From SIG299 sp964541485 (lineage in GTDB: Bacteria; Bacillota; Clostridia; Lachnospirales; Lachnospiraceae), in contig CAZIQL010000007.1 of assembly GCA_964541485.1 (NCBI GenBank), positions 5,338-69,337 on the forward strand: 64,000 bases of DNA, in the 5' to 3' direction. Both the position numbers and the translations under genes were made by a program. Below, piece by piece: positions 27,315-35,741 of the stretch; within the stretch, counting starts at the first letter, position 1, and every line of letters starts with the position of its first letter. Under the pieces are notes generated by a model. It saw nothing but the letters and a program-made list of their open reading frames with translations, had not been told where the DNA came from and ran no database searches.

Positions 27315-27415
27315 AGTGATGAAATCCAGAAAAAAAGCAGACGTTCACGGGGCACCGAAAATGTTTTTTTCCTCCTATACCCCTCAAAACCAAATCCATG
27401 TCACCAAAATAAAAC

Positions 27416-29746
27416 CTACGCTTCTTCCCCATAAACAAGCCCTCTCGAGCCTGTTGCCAGAAAGAACCGCCCGAACGTCCGGCTGTCCCCGTCAATACTT
27501 AAGATTTCACCAAACATCTGCTTGTTCGTATTAATCCGCTCCCATGTCGCACCGTCGTCAAAGGAACGGTAAAAACCGTATTCTTTATTCACAAGACCGC
27601 ACATATAAATTGCCTTGTTTTCTCCAACGTATTTCCCGTATGGGCGCATCACGCCAAGTCCCGCGCGGTATACCGTCTCACCGTTTTTCGTCAAATGCGC
27701 TGCGGTTATCTCATCGGTTTCCTCATCATAACGCAGCTTCCACAGGCCATGTACCCCAAGTGCCATATAGAAGATTCCGCTGCGTCCCGCATCTGCTCTT
27801 ACCTCTGTCTTGTTCGCGCAGTCAATCAGGTGAAAATCCACCTCCGGAAAACCTTCCGGTAACGTCTTTTCTAAGAACGTATTGCCACCGTCCTTACTGA
27901 CATAAACCTGTGATGCCTCTCCAAAACCATAAAACAGATGATTTCTTGCACGGTCGGAAAATACCTTCAAGCCTTTGCATCCGTCCAGCAGTCTTCCTGT
28001 TTTATCATAAACCTTACTCTGACAAAAGGTCTGTCCGCCATCGTTGCTTACCAGCACACAGTCCGCCTGTAATTCAATTCCGTCTGCCACCGTCCACACG
28101 ATATTTCTGCAATTCGGCGACATTGCCACCCAGCCGGAATTCACATTCGGATGCTCCATCCGGTGCAAAAGCTCATCTGTTTTTCCCGTCACACCAAACG
28201 GCATAGGAAGGCGGGTAAAGGTTTCTCCCGCGTCCTCCGTCAAAATCAGACCACCCTTAGTCTTTCCTTTCCAGTTGCCCCGTGGTGTTACCACAAAACA
28301 ACTTGGATTCGCCTCGGAATAATCGGCATTGATGCAGGTAATATAACGGTTACCGTCTTTATCGTCAAAGGAATTGCGACAAGGAGTGTTCAGTTCACGG
28401 AACGCAAATCCGCCCAAATCTCCGACAATATCAATACACTTTACCGGACCATCGTTTGGGCTGTATACATTTAAATGCACTGTCTCCTCAATACCGTCAC
28501 ACCAGTCGGAAAACTCCACTTGTTCCGCGGTCAGATTCTTCGTCCGGAATACGCCCGTTCCCGAATTAAACCATGCGGTATCTTTATCGTTTGGATCAAT
28601 CTTTATGTCACTTAACCAGTGGAGCAGGGAATGTCCGCCGTTAAACTCCGGTTTCATGTAGGAAGCACGGAAGTTTAACTTACCAACACTCAAATCATAT
28701 AAAATGCATTCCCATGTTGTTCCATAGTCAAAGGAACGATAGACAAGGTCCGCATCGCTTTTACAAATCGTCGTGCAGACCAAAAGCCCCGACATTGCCC
28801 TGGTGCTGGAAATGCCGCTGAAACCATAGGAGAGGTTTGTTCCCTTTTCCTCCTGCTTTTCCACTCCGTCATAAATAGTGTTGTAAGGAGTAATATCCTC
28901 ATAGTCCTTTATTTTCCCATCTGCATCAAACGAATATCTCAGCACCCTGCCTCCAAGCGTATCGCCGGAGTCGCAGCTGTAACCAAGCTCCGTAATGTAG
29001 GAATACTGACCCGTATGCGCCAGCGTAATGTACAGATATTTTCCGTCATAATCATAGCGTTCGCCCACATAGCCTGCCCATTTGGACTCCGGTATACAGA
29101 CATTTTCCGGCTGCGGCATCGCCTCAAAGGTAACGCCGTCATCATAGGAAACGTAAAGCGCCGTGCCGCGGAGTTCTTCTCTGGCACCTGTCGTTACACC
29201 CGCCGTACCCACCACGAGCATGCCCTTTCTTTCTTCGGATACCCATACAAATGTCAGATATTCTTCCCCACAAACCGGTTTCTGCTCCCAGGTCTCGCCT
29301 TCATCCCTGCTGATGAGCAGTCCCCCCTGCTGGCTGGCAAAATAAAGCGTATCGTTTACACAAACCAGACGATATCCCGTACCGCGCCCGTTCCGGTTTC
29401 CGTGCACAGAAGTCGGAATATGTTTATATACAAAATTTTCACCGTAATCTTCCGATACCGCCAAAACACCACAGTCTGTATGGTCTACGCCGCAGGCAAT
29501 GTACAGTTTTCCTTCCCTCGACTCATCCAGTGCAATCGCAATCGGAAATGTTTCATCAAGTCTTTCCATGGTCACATGGTCTATGAGGCTTTTCCAAGAA
29601 TCCGTCTCCTTCTCATAGCGATAGGTCCCGCCGATATCCGTGCGGCAATAAAGCACGTCCGGATGCTTTTTGTCAAATAAGAATCCGGTTACATAGCCTC
29701 CGCCCGGAATCGGAGCGTTCTTATATATATAAGGTACTTGTTTCAT
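27416..29746 (-). CDS. GH74-type beta-propeller protein (xyloglucanase-like)
   Basis: A 776-residue protein made of repeated BNR/sialidase-like blades (YVSYDDGVTFE, YRSFDYGTTWE, LVSNDGGQTF, YVSKDGGNTF, YRSFDDGATWE). It has the GH74 hallmarks: GGGYVTGFLF with YCRTDIGGTYR (Asp37) and GDLGGFAF (Asp443), the two catalytic Asp positions of xyloglucanases, plus LHWLSDIKIDPND. No signal peptide, so it should act in the cytoplasm on imported oligosaccharides. It is followed by a GH31 gene, consistent with xyloglucan use. Specificity is not determinable from sequence alone. Confidence 0.85.
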   Translation of the reverse strand: MKQVPYIYKNAPIPGGGYVTGFLFDKKHPDVLYCRTDIGGTYRYEKETDSWKSLIDHVTMERLDETFPIAIALDESREGKLYIACGVDHTDCGVLAVSEDYGENFVYKHIPTSVHGNRNGRGTGYRLVCVNDTLYFASQQGGLLISRDEGETWEQKPVCGEEYLTFVWVSEERKGMLVVGTAGVTTGAREELRGTALYVSYDDGVTFEAMPQPENVCIPESKWAGYVGERYDYDGKYLYITLAHTGQYSYITELGYSCDSGDTLGGRVLRYSFDADGKIKDYEDITPYNTIYDGVEKQEEKGTNLSYGFSGISSTRAMSGLLVCTTICKSDADLVYRSFDYGTTWECILYDLSVGKLNFRASYMKPEFNGGHSLLHWLSDIKIDPNDKDTAWFNSGTGVFRTKNLTAEQVEFSDWCDGIEETVHLNVYSPNDGPVKCIDIVGDLGGFAFRELNTPCRNSFDDKDGNRYITCINADYSEANPSCFVVTPRGNWKGKTKGGLILTEDAGETFTRLPMPFGVTGKTDELLHRMEHPNVNSGWVAMSPNCRNIVWTVADGIELQADCVLVSNDGGQTFCQSKVYDKTGRLLDGCKGLKVFSDRARNHLFYGFGEASQVYVSKDGGNTFLEKTLPEGFPEVDFHLIDCANKTEVRADAGRSGIFYMALGVHGLWKLRYDEETDEITAAHLTKNGETVYRAGLGVMRPYGKYVGENKAIYMCGLVNKEYGFYRSFDDGATWERINTNKQMFGEILSIDGDSRTFGRFFLATGSRGLVYGEEA

Positions 29747-29767
29747 ATTCGTCGCCTCCCCGTTGTC

Positions 29768-29780
29768 TTACCATTGGTAA
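29768..29780. promoter_or_regulatory. palindrome upstream of the GH74-type gene
   Basis: TTACCATTGGTAA, a 13-bp palindrome 22 bp before the start codon at 29746 and close to a TACAAT -10-like hexamer on the minus strand. It could be an operator for a sugar regulator. Confidence 0.4.
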
Positions 29781-29980
29781 AGTTTCACTTAGTACCATTG
29801 TAACAGACTTACGTATTTCTTCCACTGTCAGAATTATAGTAAAAATGCGGTCATTTTTCTTTGTTTTCTTACTTAATAATTCCGTGGGAGGATTTCCTTG
29901 ACGTAATGTTGCACATTGGATAAACTAATAGATGATGAATGTACTAAGAAAATTAACTGCACAGAAAGAGAGAATACATC

Positions 29981-30490
29981 ATGTCCGAAACACACCTTGA
30001 TTTTTACCCGACTGACAAAAAAGAATTATATGCCCTTTTAGCAGAACAATTAAAGGCACTGACCGACGGCGAATGTCATGTCATACCGAATTTGGCAAAC
30101 TGCTCCGCACTTATTTTTAATGCACTGAACGATTTAAATTGGGCAGGATTTTATATCGTAGAAACCGATGAAACCACTGGCAAAGAATATCTGCTTCTCG
30201 GACCATTCCAGGGAAAAACCGCCTGCATCCGCATCCCTTGCGGCAGAGGTGTGTGCGGTACAGCAATGGCTACCGGTAAAATCCAGCTGGTAAAGAATGT
30301 TCACGAATTCCCGGGACATATTGCCTGCGACTCCGCATCCAACTCAGAAATCGTTCTGCCGATTCATAACGACGGCAAAGTGGTTGCCGTGCTTGATATT
30401 GACAGTCCGAAGCTTTCGCGGTTTGACGAGGAAGATAAAAACGGATTGCAGGACTTAGTTGAAATTCTTGAAGAGGCATGTGAGTTTTAA
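29981..30490 (+). CDS. msrC: free methionine-(R)-sulfoxide reductase (GAF domain)
   Basis: A 169-residue GAF-fold enzyme that reduces free Met-R-sulfoxide. Family motifs: NWAGFYIVE, LLLGPFQGKTACIRIPCGRGVCG and HIACDSASNSEIVLPI, with the redox cysteines at about 82, 92 and 116, and the C-terminal DIDSPKLSRFDEED. It opens a run of oxidative-stress genes (perR, reverse rubrerythrin, rubrerythrin). A terminator overlaps its stop codon, so it is transcribed separately from perR. Confidence 0.93.
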   Translation: MSETHLDFYPTDKKELYALLAEQLKALTDGECHVIPNLANCSALIFNALNDLNWAGFYIVETDETTGKEYLLLGPFQGKTACIRIPCGRGVCGTAMATGKIQLVKNVHEFPGHIACDSASNSEIVLPIHNDGKVVAVLDIDSPKLSRFDEEDKNGLQDLVEILEEACEF

Positions 30491-30512
30491 TCTCACAGGC
30501 CTTTTTCTTTTT
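30473..30512 (+). terminator. terminator overlapping the msrC stop
   Basis: AGGC-A-TGTGAG pairs with CTCACAGGCCT across the stop codon, followed by a long T-rich tract. Confidence 0.7.
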
Positions 30513-30522
30513 TAAACTTTTC

Positions 30523-30579
30523 TTGACAATATCGTTTTATTTTTTTATTATATTAGTAATAATTATCGTTTATTATTAC
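30523..30579 (+). promoter_or_regulatory. perR promoter with 24-bp palindromic operator
   Basis: TTGACA (30523-30528), 17-bp spacer, TATTAT (30546-30551). Overlapping the start region lies GTAATAAT-N8-ATTATTAC (30556-30579), an AT-rich dyad of the Fur/PerR box type. Position suggests autoregulation. Confidence 0.75.
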
Positions 30580-30602
30580 ATACACTGTAGAAAGGAGCAC
30601 TT

Positions 30603-30986
30603 ATGGCAGGAACAAAATTCAGCAGACAGCGACAGGCAATTATAGATTATCTTTGCAGTACCAAAGAGCACCCGACTGCTGACATGGTTTACACTCATGT
30701 CAGAGAATTTTATCCGAATGTCAGTCTCGGTACGGTTTACCGCAACTTAAATCTGCTTGCGGACGAAGGAGAAATCAGCAGATTGACCTGTGGAGACGGC
30801 TCAGACCACTTTGACGGCAACCCGAATCCACATTATCATTTCTTATGTACCGAGTGTAAATCGGTGTGGGATTTGGAAATGGATCCGTTACATCATATCA
30901 ACATTTTGGCAGGCACCGGATTCACCGGAACCATCGAGGGACATACCCTTCTGTTCCACGGAAAATGTCCTCGTTGTAAAAAATAA
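30603..30986 (+). CDS. perR: Fur-family peroxide regulator, PerR type
   Basis: A 127-residue Fur-fold repressor. The winged helix covers about 1-80 (PTADMVYTHVREFYPNVSLG, TVYRNLNLLADEGEI). The C-terminal domain has the structural zinc site CTEC (82, 85) and CPRC (122, 125), and a metal-sensing cluster around DHFDGNPNPHYHF. The short C-terminus and gene neighbours (reverse rubrerythrin next) favour PerR over Fur. It would repress peroxide defence genes until H2O2 oxidises its histidines. Its own promoter carries a matching palindrome. Confidence 0.88.
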   Translation: MAGTKFSRQRQAIIDYLCSTKEHPTADMVYTHVREFYPNVSLGTVYRNLNLLADEGEISRLTCGDGSDHFDGNPNPHYHFLCTECKSVWDLEMDPLHHINILAGTGFTGTIEGHTLLFHGKCPRCKK

Positions 30987-30987
30987 G

Positions 30988-31081
30988 AATGATTATCATT
31001 TTGTTGTTGACAAACAGAATATCTTATTGTAATATAATATCAGTAACAATTACTGATTTTAATCACTCATGTTATTGTTAC
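30988..31081 (+). promoter_or_regulatory. reverse-rubrerythrin promoter with Fur/PerR-type palindromes
   Basis: AATGATTATCATT (30988-31000) matches the core of a classical Fur box and sits just upstream of TTGACA (31007-31012). A TAATAT/TATAAT -10 region follows at 31030-31038. CAGTAA-CAA-TTACTG (31041-31055) is a second dyad, and GTAACAAT recurs inverted as ATTGTTAC at 31074-31081. Two operators bracket the promoter. Confidence 0.7.
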
Positions 31082-31142
31082 CCGGCATAAAGCAACTTAA
31101 AACAAAGAAATAAATTATTCTAACAAAAAGGAGATTAAAATT

Positions 31143-31685
31143 ATGGCAAAGTATGTATGTAGTGTTTGTGGTTATGTTCATGAAGGTGATGAGGCTCCGG
31201 CAGAATGTCCGGTATGCCATGTAGGCGCAGAAAAATTTAAGTTACAGGAAGAAAAGATGACCTGGGCAGCAGAGCATGTGGTTGGTGTGGCACAGGGCGT
31301 TCGCGAAGACATCCTCATGGATTTACGCGCAAACTTCGAAGGCGAATGCAGTGAAGTCGGCATGTACCTTGCAATGGCAAGAGTTGCTCACAGAGAAGGT
31401 TATCCGGAAATTGGTCTGTATTATGAGAAGGCTGCCTGGGAAGAAGCTGAACACGCAGCAAAGTTCGCTGAATTGCTCGGCGAAGTAGTAACCGATTCCA
31501 CAAAGAAAAACTTAGAGCTCAGAGTAGCAGCAGAAAACGGTGCAACCGCCGGCAAGTTCGACCTTGCAAAGAGAGCCAAGGAATTAAACCTTGACGCTAT
31601 CCACGATACCGTGCATGAAATGGCAAAGGATGAGGCTAGGCATGGAAAAGCGTTTGAAGGTCTCTTAAACAGATACTTCGGCTAA
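31143..31685 (+). CDS. reverse rubrerythrin
   Basis: A 180-residue protein with the domain order inverted relative to classical rubrerythrin: an N-terminal rubredoxin-like Fe(Cys)4 site (Cys6, Cys9, Cys22, Cys25 in CSVCGYVHEGDEAPAECPVC), then a ferritin-like di-iron domain (about 55-180; FEGECSEVGMYLA, WEEAEHAAKFAELLGE, MAKDEARHGKAFEGLL). In Clostridium, reverse rubrerythrins are PerR-controlled NADH-dependent peroxide reductases. It follows perR and its promoter has Fur/PerR-type dyads. Repeated preferred codons suggest high expression. Confidence 0.93.
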   Translation: MAKYVCSVCGYVHEGDEAPAECPVCHVGAEKFKLQEEKMTWAAEHVVGVAQGVREDILMDLRANFEGECSEVGMYLAMARVAHREGYPEIGLYYEKAAWEEAEHAAKFAELLGEVVTDSTKKNLELRVAAENGATAGKFDLAKRAKELNLDAIHDTVHEMAKDEARHGKAFEGLLNRYFG

Positions 31686-31770
31686 GAATGAACACTTGAA
31701 ATCTGTTTTATTTATGGCACATTCTTCATAGACAAAACGAGATTAGCATATCCATGAGTATGCACAAACA

Positions 31771-31820
31771 AAAAACCCACGAGCGTGTGATATGCTCACA
31801 TGCATCTCGTGGTTTTTTTG
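31771..31820 (+). terminator. terminator after reverse rubrerythrin
   Basis: CCACGAG / CTCGTGG with an inner stem GCGTGTGA / TCACATGC and a 7-T run. Confidence 0.85.
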
Positions 31821-32035
31821 TCAAATCATTTTGGATGACAGACTAAACCATCAGGCCCATTACCGTTCATTCTCTTCCTCGTCGAGCCATTTGCATATGC
31901 AGCAGGCAACTACACCAGCCATAACGGAGAGTACGTTCTCCCGATTCATCTGCACAATTCGTATGTATTGCATTGCAGCACCCAACACTTTGTGTTATAC
32001 TAAACCCAATAAAAACTTTTCGGAGGATAGGTCGC

Positions 32036-32479
32036 ATGGACAAAGACTGTTGCAGAAAAAAAGAATTATGGCGTTCCATTAAATTCCTGTTGTTTTCTAT
32101 TAGTGCAGGAATCATACAGGTTACAACTTTTACCCTGTTCGAAGAGGTGTTCCATTTTACGCACTGGGTATCCTATCTGGTTTCACTGATTCTTTCCGTA
32201 CTGTGGAACTTCACCCTAAACCGCAAGTTTACTTTTTATTCTGCCGGTAATATTCCGGTAGCAATGGTCAAGGTCGGTCTGTTTTACATGGTATTTACTC
32301 CTCTCTCCACCTGGTGGACTGCTGTTCTTACCTCACCGGAGGTTTGCTGGAACGAATACCTTGTGCTTATACTCACCATGCTCATAAATTTTGTGACAGA
32401 ATACTTGTTTGACCGCTTCTTTGTCTTTAACAAAAGCATTGATACAGCAAGTCATACAAAGAAATCTGATGCAAAGTAA
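32036..32479 (+). CDS. GtrA-like membrane protein
   Basis: A 147-residue protein with four transmembrane helices, the GtrA/DPMS pattern: FLLFSISAGIIQVTTFTLFE, LVSLILSVLWNFTLNRKFTF and NFVTEYLFDRFFVF near the end. Family members help flip or position polyprenyl-linked sugars in wall or antigen glycosylation. I chose the start at 32036 because GGAGG precedes it and the N-terminus then begins with charged residues ahead of helix 1. It is flanked by two rubrerythrin genes; no glycosyltransferase is adjacent. Confidence 0.85.
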   Translation: MDKDCCRKKELWRSIKFLLFSISAGIIQVTTFTLFEEVFHFTHWVSYLVSLILSVLWNFTLNRKFTFYSAGNIPVAMVKVGLFYMVFTPLSTWWTAVLTSPEVCWNEYLVLILTMLINFVTEYLFDRFFVFNKSIDTASHTKKSDAK

Positions 32480-32498
32480 CCTCAGTTGTATTTTCTTG

Positions 32499-32528
32499 TA
32501 GACATTCACAAAAAAAATACTGTATAAT
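32499..32528 (+). promoter_or_regulatory. rubrerythrin promoter
   Basis: TAGACA, 18-bp spacer, TATAAT; the start codon is 54 bp downstream with AAGGAGG between. Confidence 0.7.
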
Positions 32529-32581
32529 ATTCCTATAGAGCAATGCTCAAAAAATGATTCCACATAAGGAGGCTTACTACT

Positions 32582-33121
32582 ATGGCAAACAAATACGCAG
32601 GAACAAAAACCGAAAAAAATCTGTGGGAAGCGTTTGCCGGTGAATCTCAGGCAAGAAACAAGTATACATACTTCGCTTCCGTAGCAAAGAAAGCAGGTTA
32701 TGAGCAGATTGCAGCATTATTCTTACAGACAGCAGAAAATGAAAAAGAACACGCTAAGTTATGGTTCAAGGCTCTTGGCGAGTTAGGTGATACGGCAACC
32801 AATCTTCTCCATGCAGCAGAAGGCGAAAATGCTGAATGGACCGACATGTATGAGCGCATGGCAAAGGATGCCGAAGAAGAAGGCTTCCCTGAACTTGCAG
32901 CTCAGTTCCGTGGTGTAGCTGCTATCGAAAAGCTGCATGAGGAAAGATACCGTGCATTACTTCACAATGTAGAAGCTATGGAAGTATTCAAAAAGAGCGG
33001 TGTTACCATGTGGGAGTGCAGAAACTGCGGACACGTAGTGGTTGGCTTGGAAGCTCCGGTTGTTTGTCCGGTATGTAAGCACCCACAGGCTTACTTTGAA
33101 GTAAGAAAAGAGAATTACTAA
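32582..33121 (+). CDS. rubrerythrin
   Basis: A 179-residue classical-order rubrerythrin: a four-helix di-iron domain (GESQARNKYTYFASVAKKAG, NEKEHAKLWFKALGELGD, DAEEEGFPELAAQFRGVAAI, EKLHEERY) and a C-terminal rubredoxin part (CRNCGH, then CPVCKHPQAYF). It acts as an H2O2 reductase. It differs from the copy at 6849-7454 and is the third intact rubrerythrin in the window. It has its own promoter and a strong terminator. No PerR-type dyad was noticed at this promoter. Confidence 0.95.
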   Translation: MANKYAGTKTEKNLWEAFAGESQARNKYTYFASVAKKAGYEQIAALFLQTAENEKEHAKLWFKALGELGDTATNLLHAAEGENAEWTDMYERMAKDAEEEGFPELAAQFRGVAAIEKLHEERYRALLHNVEAMEVFKKSGVTMWECRNCGHVVVGLEAPVVCPVCKHPQAYFEVRKENY

Positions 33122-33137
33122 AACATAAAAAACATGC

Positions 33138-33168
33138 AAAACCCCACGGAAAATCCGTGGGGTTTTCT
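33138..33168 (+). terminator. rubrerythrin terminator
   Basis: Perfect stem AACCCCACGGA / TCCGTGGGGTT with a 3-nt AAA loop, then TTCT. Confidence 0.85.
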
Positions 33169-33295
33169 GTTATCCTAATTACTGATTCCACATCTTACAT
33201 CACATAAAATGCCATCGTAGCCGGCGCAAGCTTTGTCTCGCGCACATGCCCGCCATATCAAGACACTCTTCTGTGGTTGCTTCTGATAACAGCGT

Positions 33296-33324
33296 TAGAC
33301 AAACGTTTGTCACTGTGGTATAAT
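33296..33324 (+). promoter_or_regulatory. GH43 promoter with CG-centred operator
   Basis: TAGACA (33296-33301), 17-bp spacer, TATAAT (33319-33324). The perfect palindrome GACAAACGTTTGTC (33298-33311) covers the -35 and spacer; a CG-centred AAACGTTT core is typical of LacI/GalR-family operators. Confidence 0.7.
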
Positions 33325-33363
33325 AAAGCATTAGAATAATTCGCAAACAAGGAGACAACATTC

Positions 33364-34314
33364 ATGGCACAAGCATTTTTATTTGTACACTTTAAAGAAA
33401 AAAGAACCCCGGATGGCGAACAGGTATACTTCGGCATCAGCACAGATGGTTATCACTGGGAAAAGGTCAATGACGGAAATCCGGTGCTTTGGAGTTACGA
33501 AGGTGACCGCGGCGTGCGTGATTTTACCATCACAAGAACCAAAAACGGAAAGTTCGTTATCCTGGCTACCGATTTAAGTCTTGCCTATGGATTTAACTAT
33601 AAATATAAAAAGGATTGGGGCGTTATCTCCACACAGGGCAGCAAATGCCTTGTCATGTGGGAGTCGGATGATTTAATCCACTGGTCCGACCAGAAAATGC
33701 TTGAACTCGGCGATGATAATTTCGGTTGTCTTTGGGCTCCGGATATTATTTATGATGCAAAAAATGAGGATTATGTGATTCACTGGTCCTCCACGCATAA
33801 GGCGCACGGCTATCATCCGATGCGCATTTACTTTAGCAGAACCAAGGATTTTAAAACCTTTTCAAAGCCGCAGGAGCTTTTCAAAAAAGATGACAGCGGC
33901 ATCATTGATTCCGCCATGTATGAAGAAAACGGCAAATACTATCTCTTTGTAAAGAGCGACCGCAACCCGGCACGCATTATCCTCTTAGAGAGCGACAATG
34001 TCACCGGACCATTTACGAGAATTCCAAAGTTTGACGAGAGCATGTCCGTCTTACAGGAAGGTCTTTACGAAGCTCCGACTGCCTGCCGTACCGAGGATGG
34101 CAAATGGTGTCTGTTCCTTGATTTTTACGGTGCCGATGCCACCGGTCAGGGCTACATACCGTTCCTCGCAGACACGCTTTCCTCCGGAGACTTTAAAAGA
34201 AGCGATGCTTCCTTTGATTTTCCGTATGGCTACAAGCATGGTACAATTTTACCGATTACCATGGAAGAATATGAACGTTTAAAGGGCTATAAAAAGAGTC
34301 CAAATGAGCATTAG
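33364..34314 (+). CDS. GH43-like glycosidase (arabinosidase/xylosidase type)
   Basis: A 316-residue five-bladed beta-propeller without signal peptide. Features of family 43: an N-terminal blade with the candidate base Asp in GVRDFTITR, LWAPDIIYDAKNEDYVIHWS in the middle, IDSAMYEENGKYYLFVKSD, the general-acid Glu in LYEAPTACR and the late His in KHGTILPI. It would act on imported arabino- or xylo-oligosaccharides. A LacI-type palindrome over its promoter points to sugar induction. Exact substrate unknown; GH117-like or related propellers are alternatives. Confidence 0.82.
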   Translation: MAQAFLFVHFKEKRTPDGEQVYFGISTDGYHWEKVNDGNPVLWSYEGDRGVRDFTITRTKNGKFVILATDLSLAYGFNYKYKKDWGVISTQGSKCLVMWESDDLIHWSDQKMLELGDDNFGCLWAPDIIYDAKNEDYVIHWSSTHKAHGYHPMRIYFSRTKDFKTFSKPQELFKKDDSGIIDSAMYEENGKYYLFVKSDRNPARIILLESDNVTGPFTRIPKFDESMSVLQEGLYEAPTACRTEDGKWCLFLDFYGADATGQGYIPFLADTLSSGDFKRSDASFDFPYGYKHGTILPITMEEYERLKGYKKSPNEH

Positions 34315-34335
34315 AACTGTCATTTGCGGATTTCT

Positions 34336-35100
34336 TTACTTCCCGAGCTTTCTTCTCTGCTGACCTGCCGTCACTGCTACCGCCAGCTTTCTTGGCATCA
34401 TCGGTGCAAAGGTTGTCAGCAGTTTAATCAGCACCGTCGGTATAATGACCGTTTTGCGTTCAAACATCTTATCCAATGCATAACGTACACAGCGCTTTGG
34501 GCTGATTCCGTTTAAGGTAAATTCCACATCTGCCACGTCATAAAACTCAGTATTGACCGGGCCGGGGCACAAAGCTCCCAGATAAACATTGCTTCTGCTC
34601 TCTTTCAGTTCCTGTGCCACTGCCTGGGTAATACTTGCCACATAGGCCTTTGTCGCATAATAGGTTGCCATATACGGGCCTCCCGGGAGAAGCCCCGCAC
34701 AGGAAGCCACATTTAAAATGTAGCCGGATTCCTGCTTCTGCATTTTCTGTAAAAACAACTTCATTAAAATATGCATTGCCTTAACATTGACGTCAATCAT
34801 GTCAAGTTCCTTGGTCAAATCTCCGTCAAGAAACCGGTTACAATCGCCAAAGCCTGCGTTGTTGATAAACACTTCCATCGGCTTGTCCTTCACTGCCTCA
34901 AAGAAGCGGAAGCATTCCTCCTGCTTTGACAAATCCGCCGGAACAATCATGCATTCTGTCTTCAGCTTCTTTGCAAGCTCCTTAAGACGGTCTTCTCTTC
35001 TTGCTGTCAGAATTAATTTATAACCTCTCTTTGCCAGCTGCTTTGCAAACTCCACACCAAGCCCGGCACTTGCGCCGGTCACTACTGCCCACTTTTCCAT
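34336..35100 (-). CDS. short-chain dehydrogenase/reductase
   Basis: A 254-residue classical SDR. The NAD(P)-binding motif TGASAGLGVEFAKQLAKRG is at residues 8-26, NNAGFGD near 80, the catalytic Ser in NVASCAGLLPG and the YxxxK motif YYATKAYVAS near 153-160. Arg residues after the second strand (TARREDR) favour NADP(H). The C-terminus (ERKTVIIPTVLIKLLTTFAPMMPRK) is hydrophobic and basic and may contact membrane, as in DltE/YqjQ-like members. Substrate unknown. Convergent with the GH43 gene. Confidence 0.9.
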   Translation of the reverse strand: MEKWAVVTGASAGLGVEFAKQLAKRGYKLILTARREDRLKELAKKLKTECMIVPADLSKQEECFRFFEAVKDKPMEVFINNAGFGDCNRFLDGDLTKELDMIDVNVKAMHILMKLFLQKMQKQESGYILNVASCAGLLPGGPYMATYYATKAYVASITQAVAQELKESRSNVYLGALCPGPVNTEFYDVADVEFTLNGISPKRCVRYALDKMFERKTVIIPTVLIKLLTTFAPMMPRKLAVAVTAGQQRRKLGK

Positions 35101-35156
35101 ATATTTTCTCCGTTCTTAAATCAATTCTTTTTAATCAATACTCGCTCTTTATCCGG

Positions 35157-35693
35157 CTACTGGTCACCCAGATGGATCCAGTATTTTTCTAACCATACGC
35201 CTTCTACATGCTCGTATACCTTCTCTTCATATACACCTCCGCAGGATAAAATTGTCCGGCGGCTTGCTTCATTTTCGACCAGGCACGAAACCATGACACA
35301 CGGAAGATGCAACTCCTCCCTGCAAAATTCCAAAGCCATGGAAAGCATCTTTTTTGCATAACCCTTTCTGCGCTCCGACGGCCGTACCGAGTACCCGATG
35401 TGACCGGCAAAATTACGCAGATAATCATTCAGTTCATGTCTTACCTGAAGCATTCCGTAAATCCGACCGGTTTCATCCGTCAGAACAAACTGGGAACTGA
35501 CCACTCTGCCCTCCGGTATCGTTGCCGCATCAGAAAGCAGTTTATTGTAAGCAATCCAGTCCTGCGGATTACTATGACGTCTTAATGAGCCACATCCATC
35601 CATCGAACTTTCCGCTGCAAGCATTTCTTCACGGTAAGCAGCAATTTCCTTGGCATATAACATATCCGGATTTTTTACCAACATAAAATTCAT
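35157..35693 (-). CDS. GNAT-family acetyltransferase
   Basis: A 178-residue N-acetyltransferase. The acetyl-CoA motif is IGYSVRPSERRKGYAKKMLSMALEFC (about residues 98-123), followed by VSCLVENEASRRTILSCGG, typical of the YjaB/PA-type GNATs that follow motif A with an Asn-rich helix. N-terminal part MLVKNPDMLYAKEIAAYREE is family-like. Acceptor unknown. It lies 48 bp after a MATE exporter gene on the same strand, with AAAGGAGAGG before the ATG. Confidence 0.9.
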   Translation of the reverse strand: MNFMLVKNPDMLYAKEIAAYREEMLAAESSMDGCGSLRRHSNPQDWIAYNKLLSDAATIPEGRVVSSQFVLTDETGRIYGMLQVRHELNDYLRNFAGHIGYSVRPSERRKGYAKKMLSMALEFCREELHLPCVMVSCLVENEASRRTILSCGGVYEEKVYEHVEGVWLEKYWIHLGDQ

Positions 35694-35741
35694 CTTATCC
35701 TCTCCTTTACCGGTTCCGTCTTTCCTGATTCAAAACACGTC

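Noticed and set aside
29015..29680. 221-codon plus-strand frame opposite the GH74-type gene
   Set aside because: Antisense shadow of a clear beta-propeller gene.
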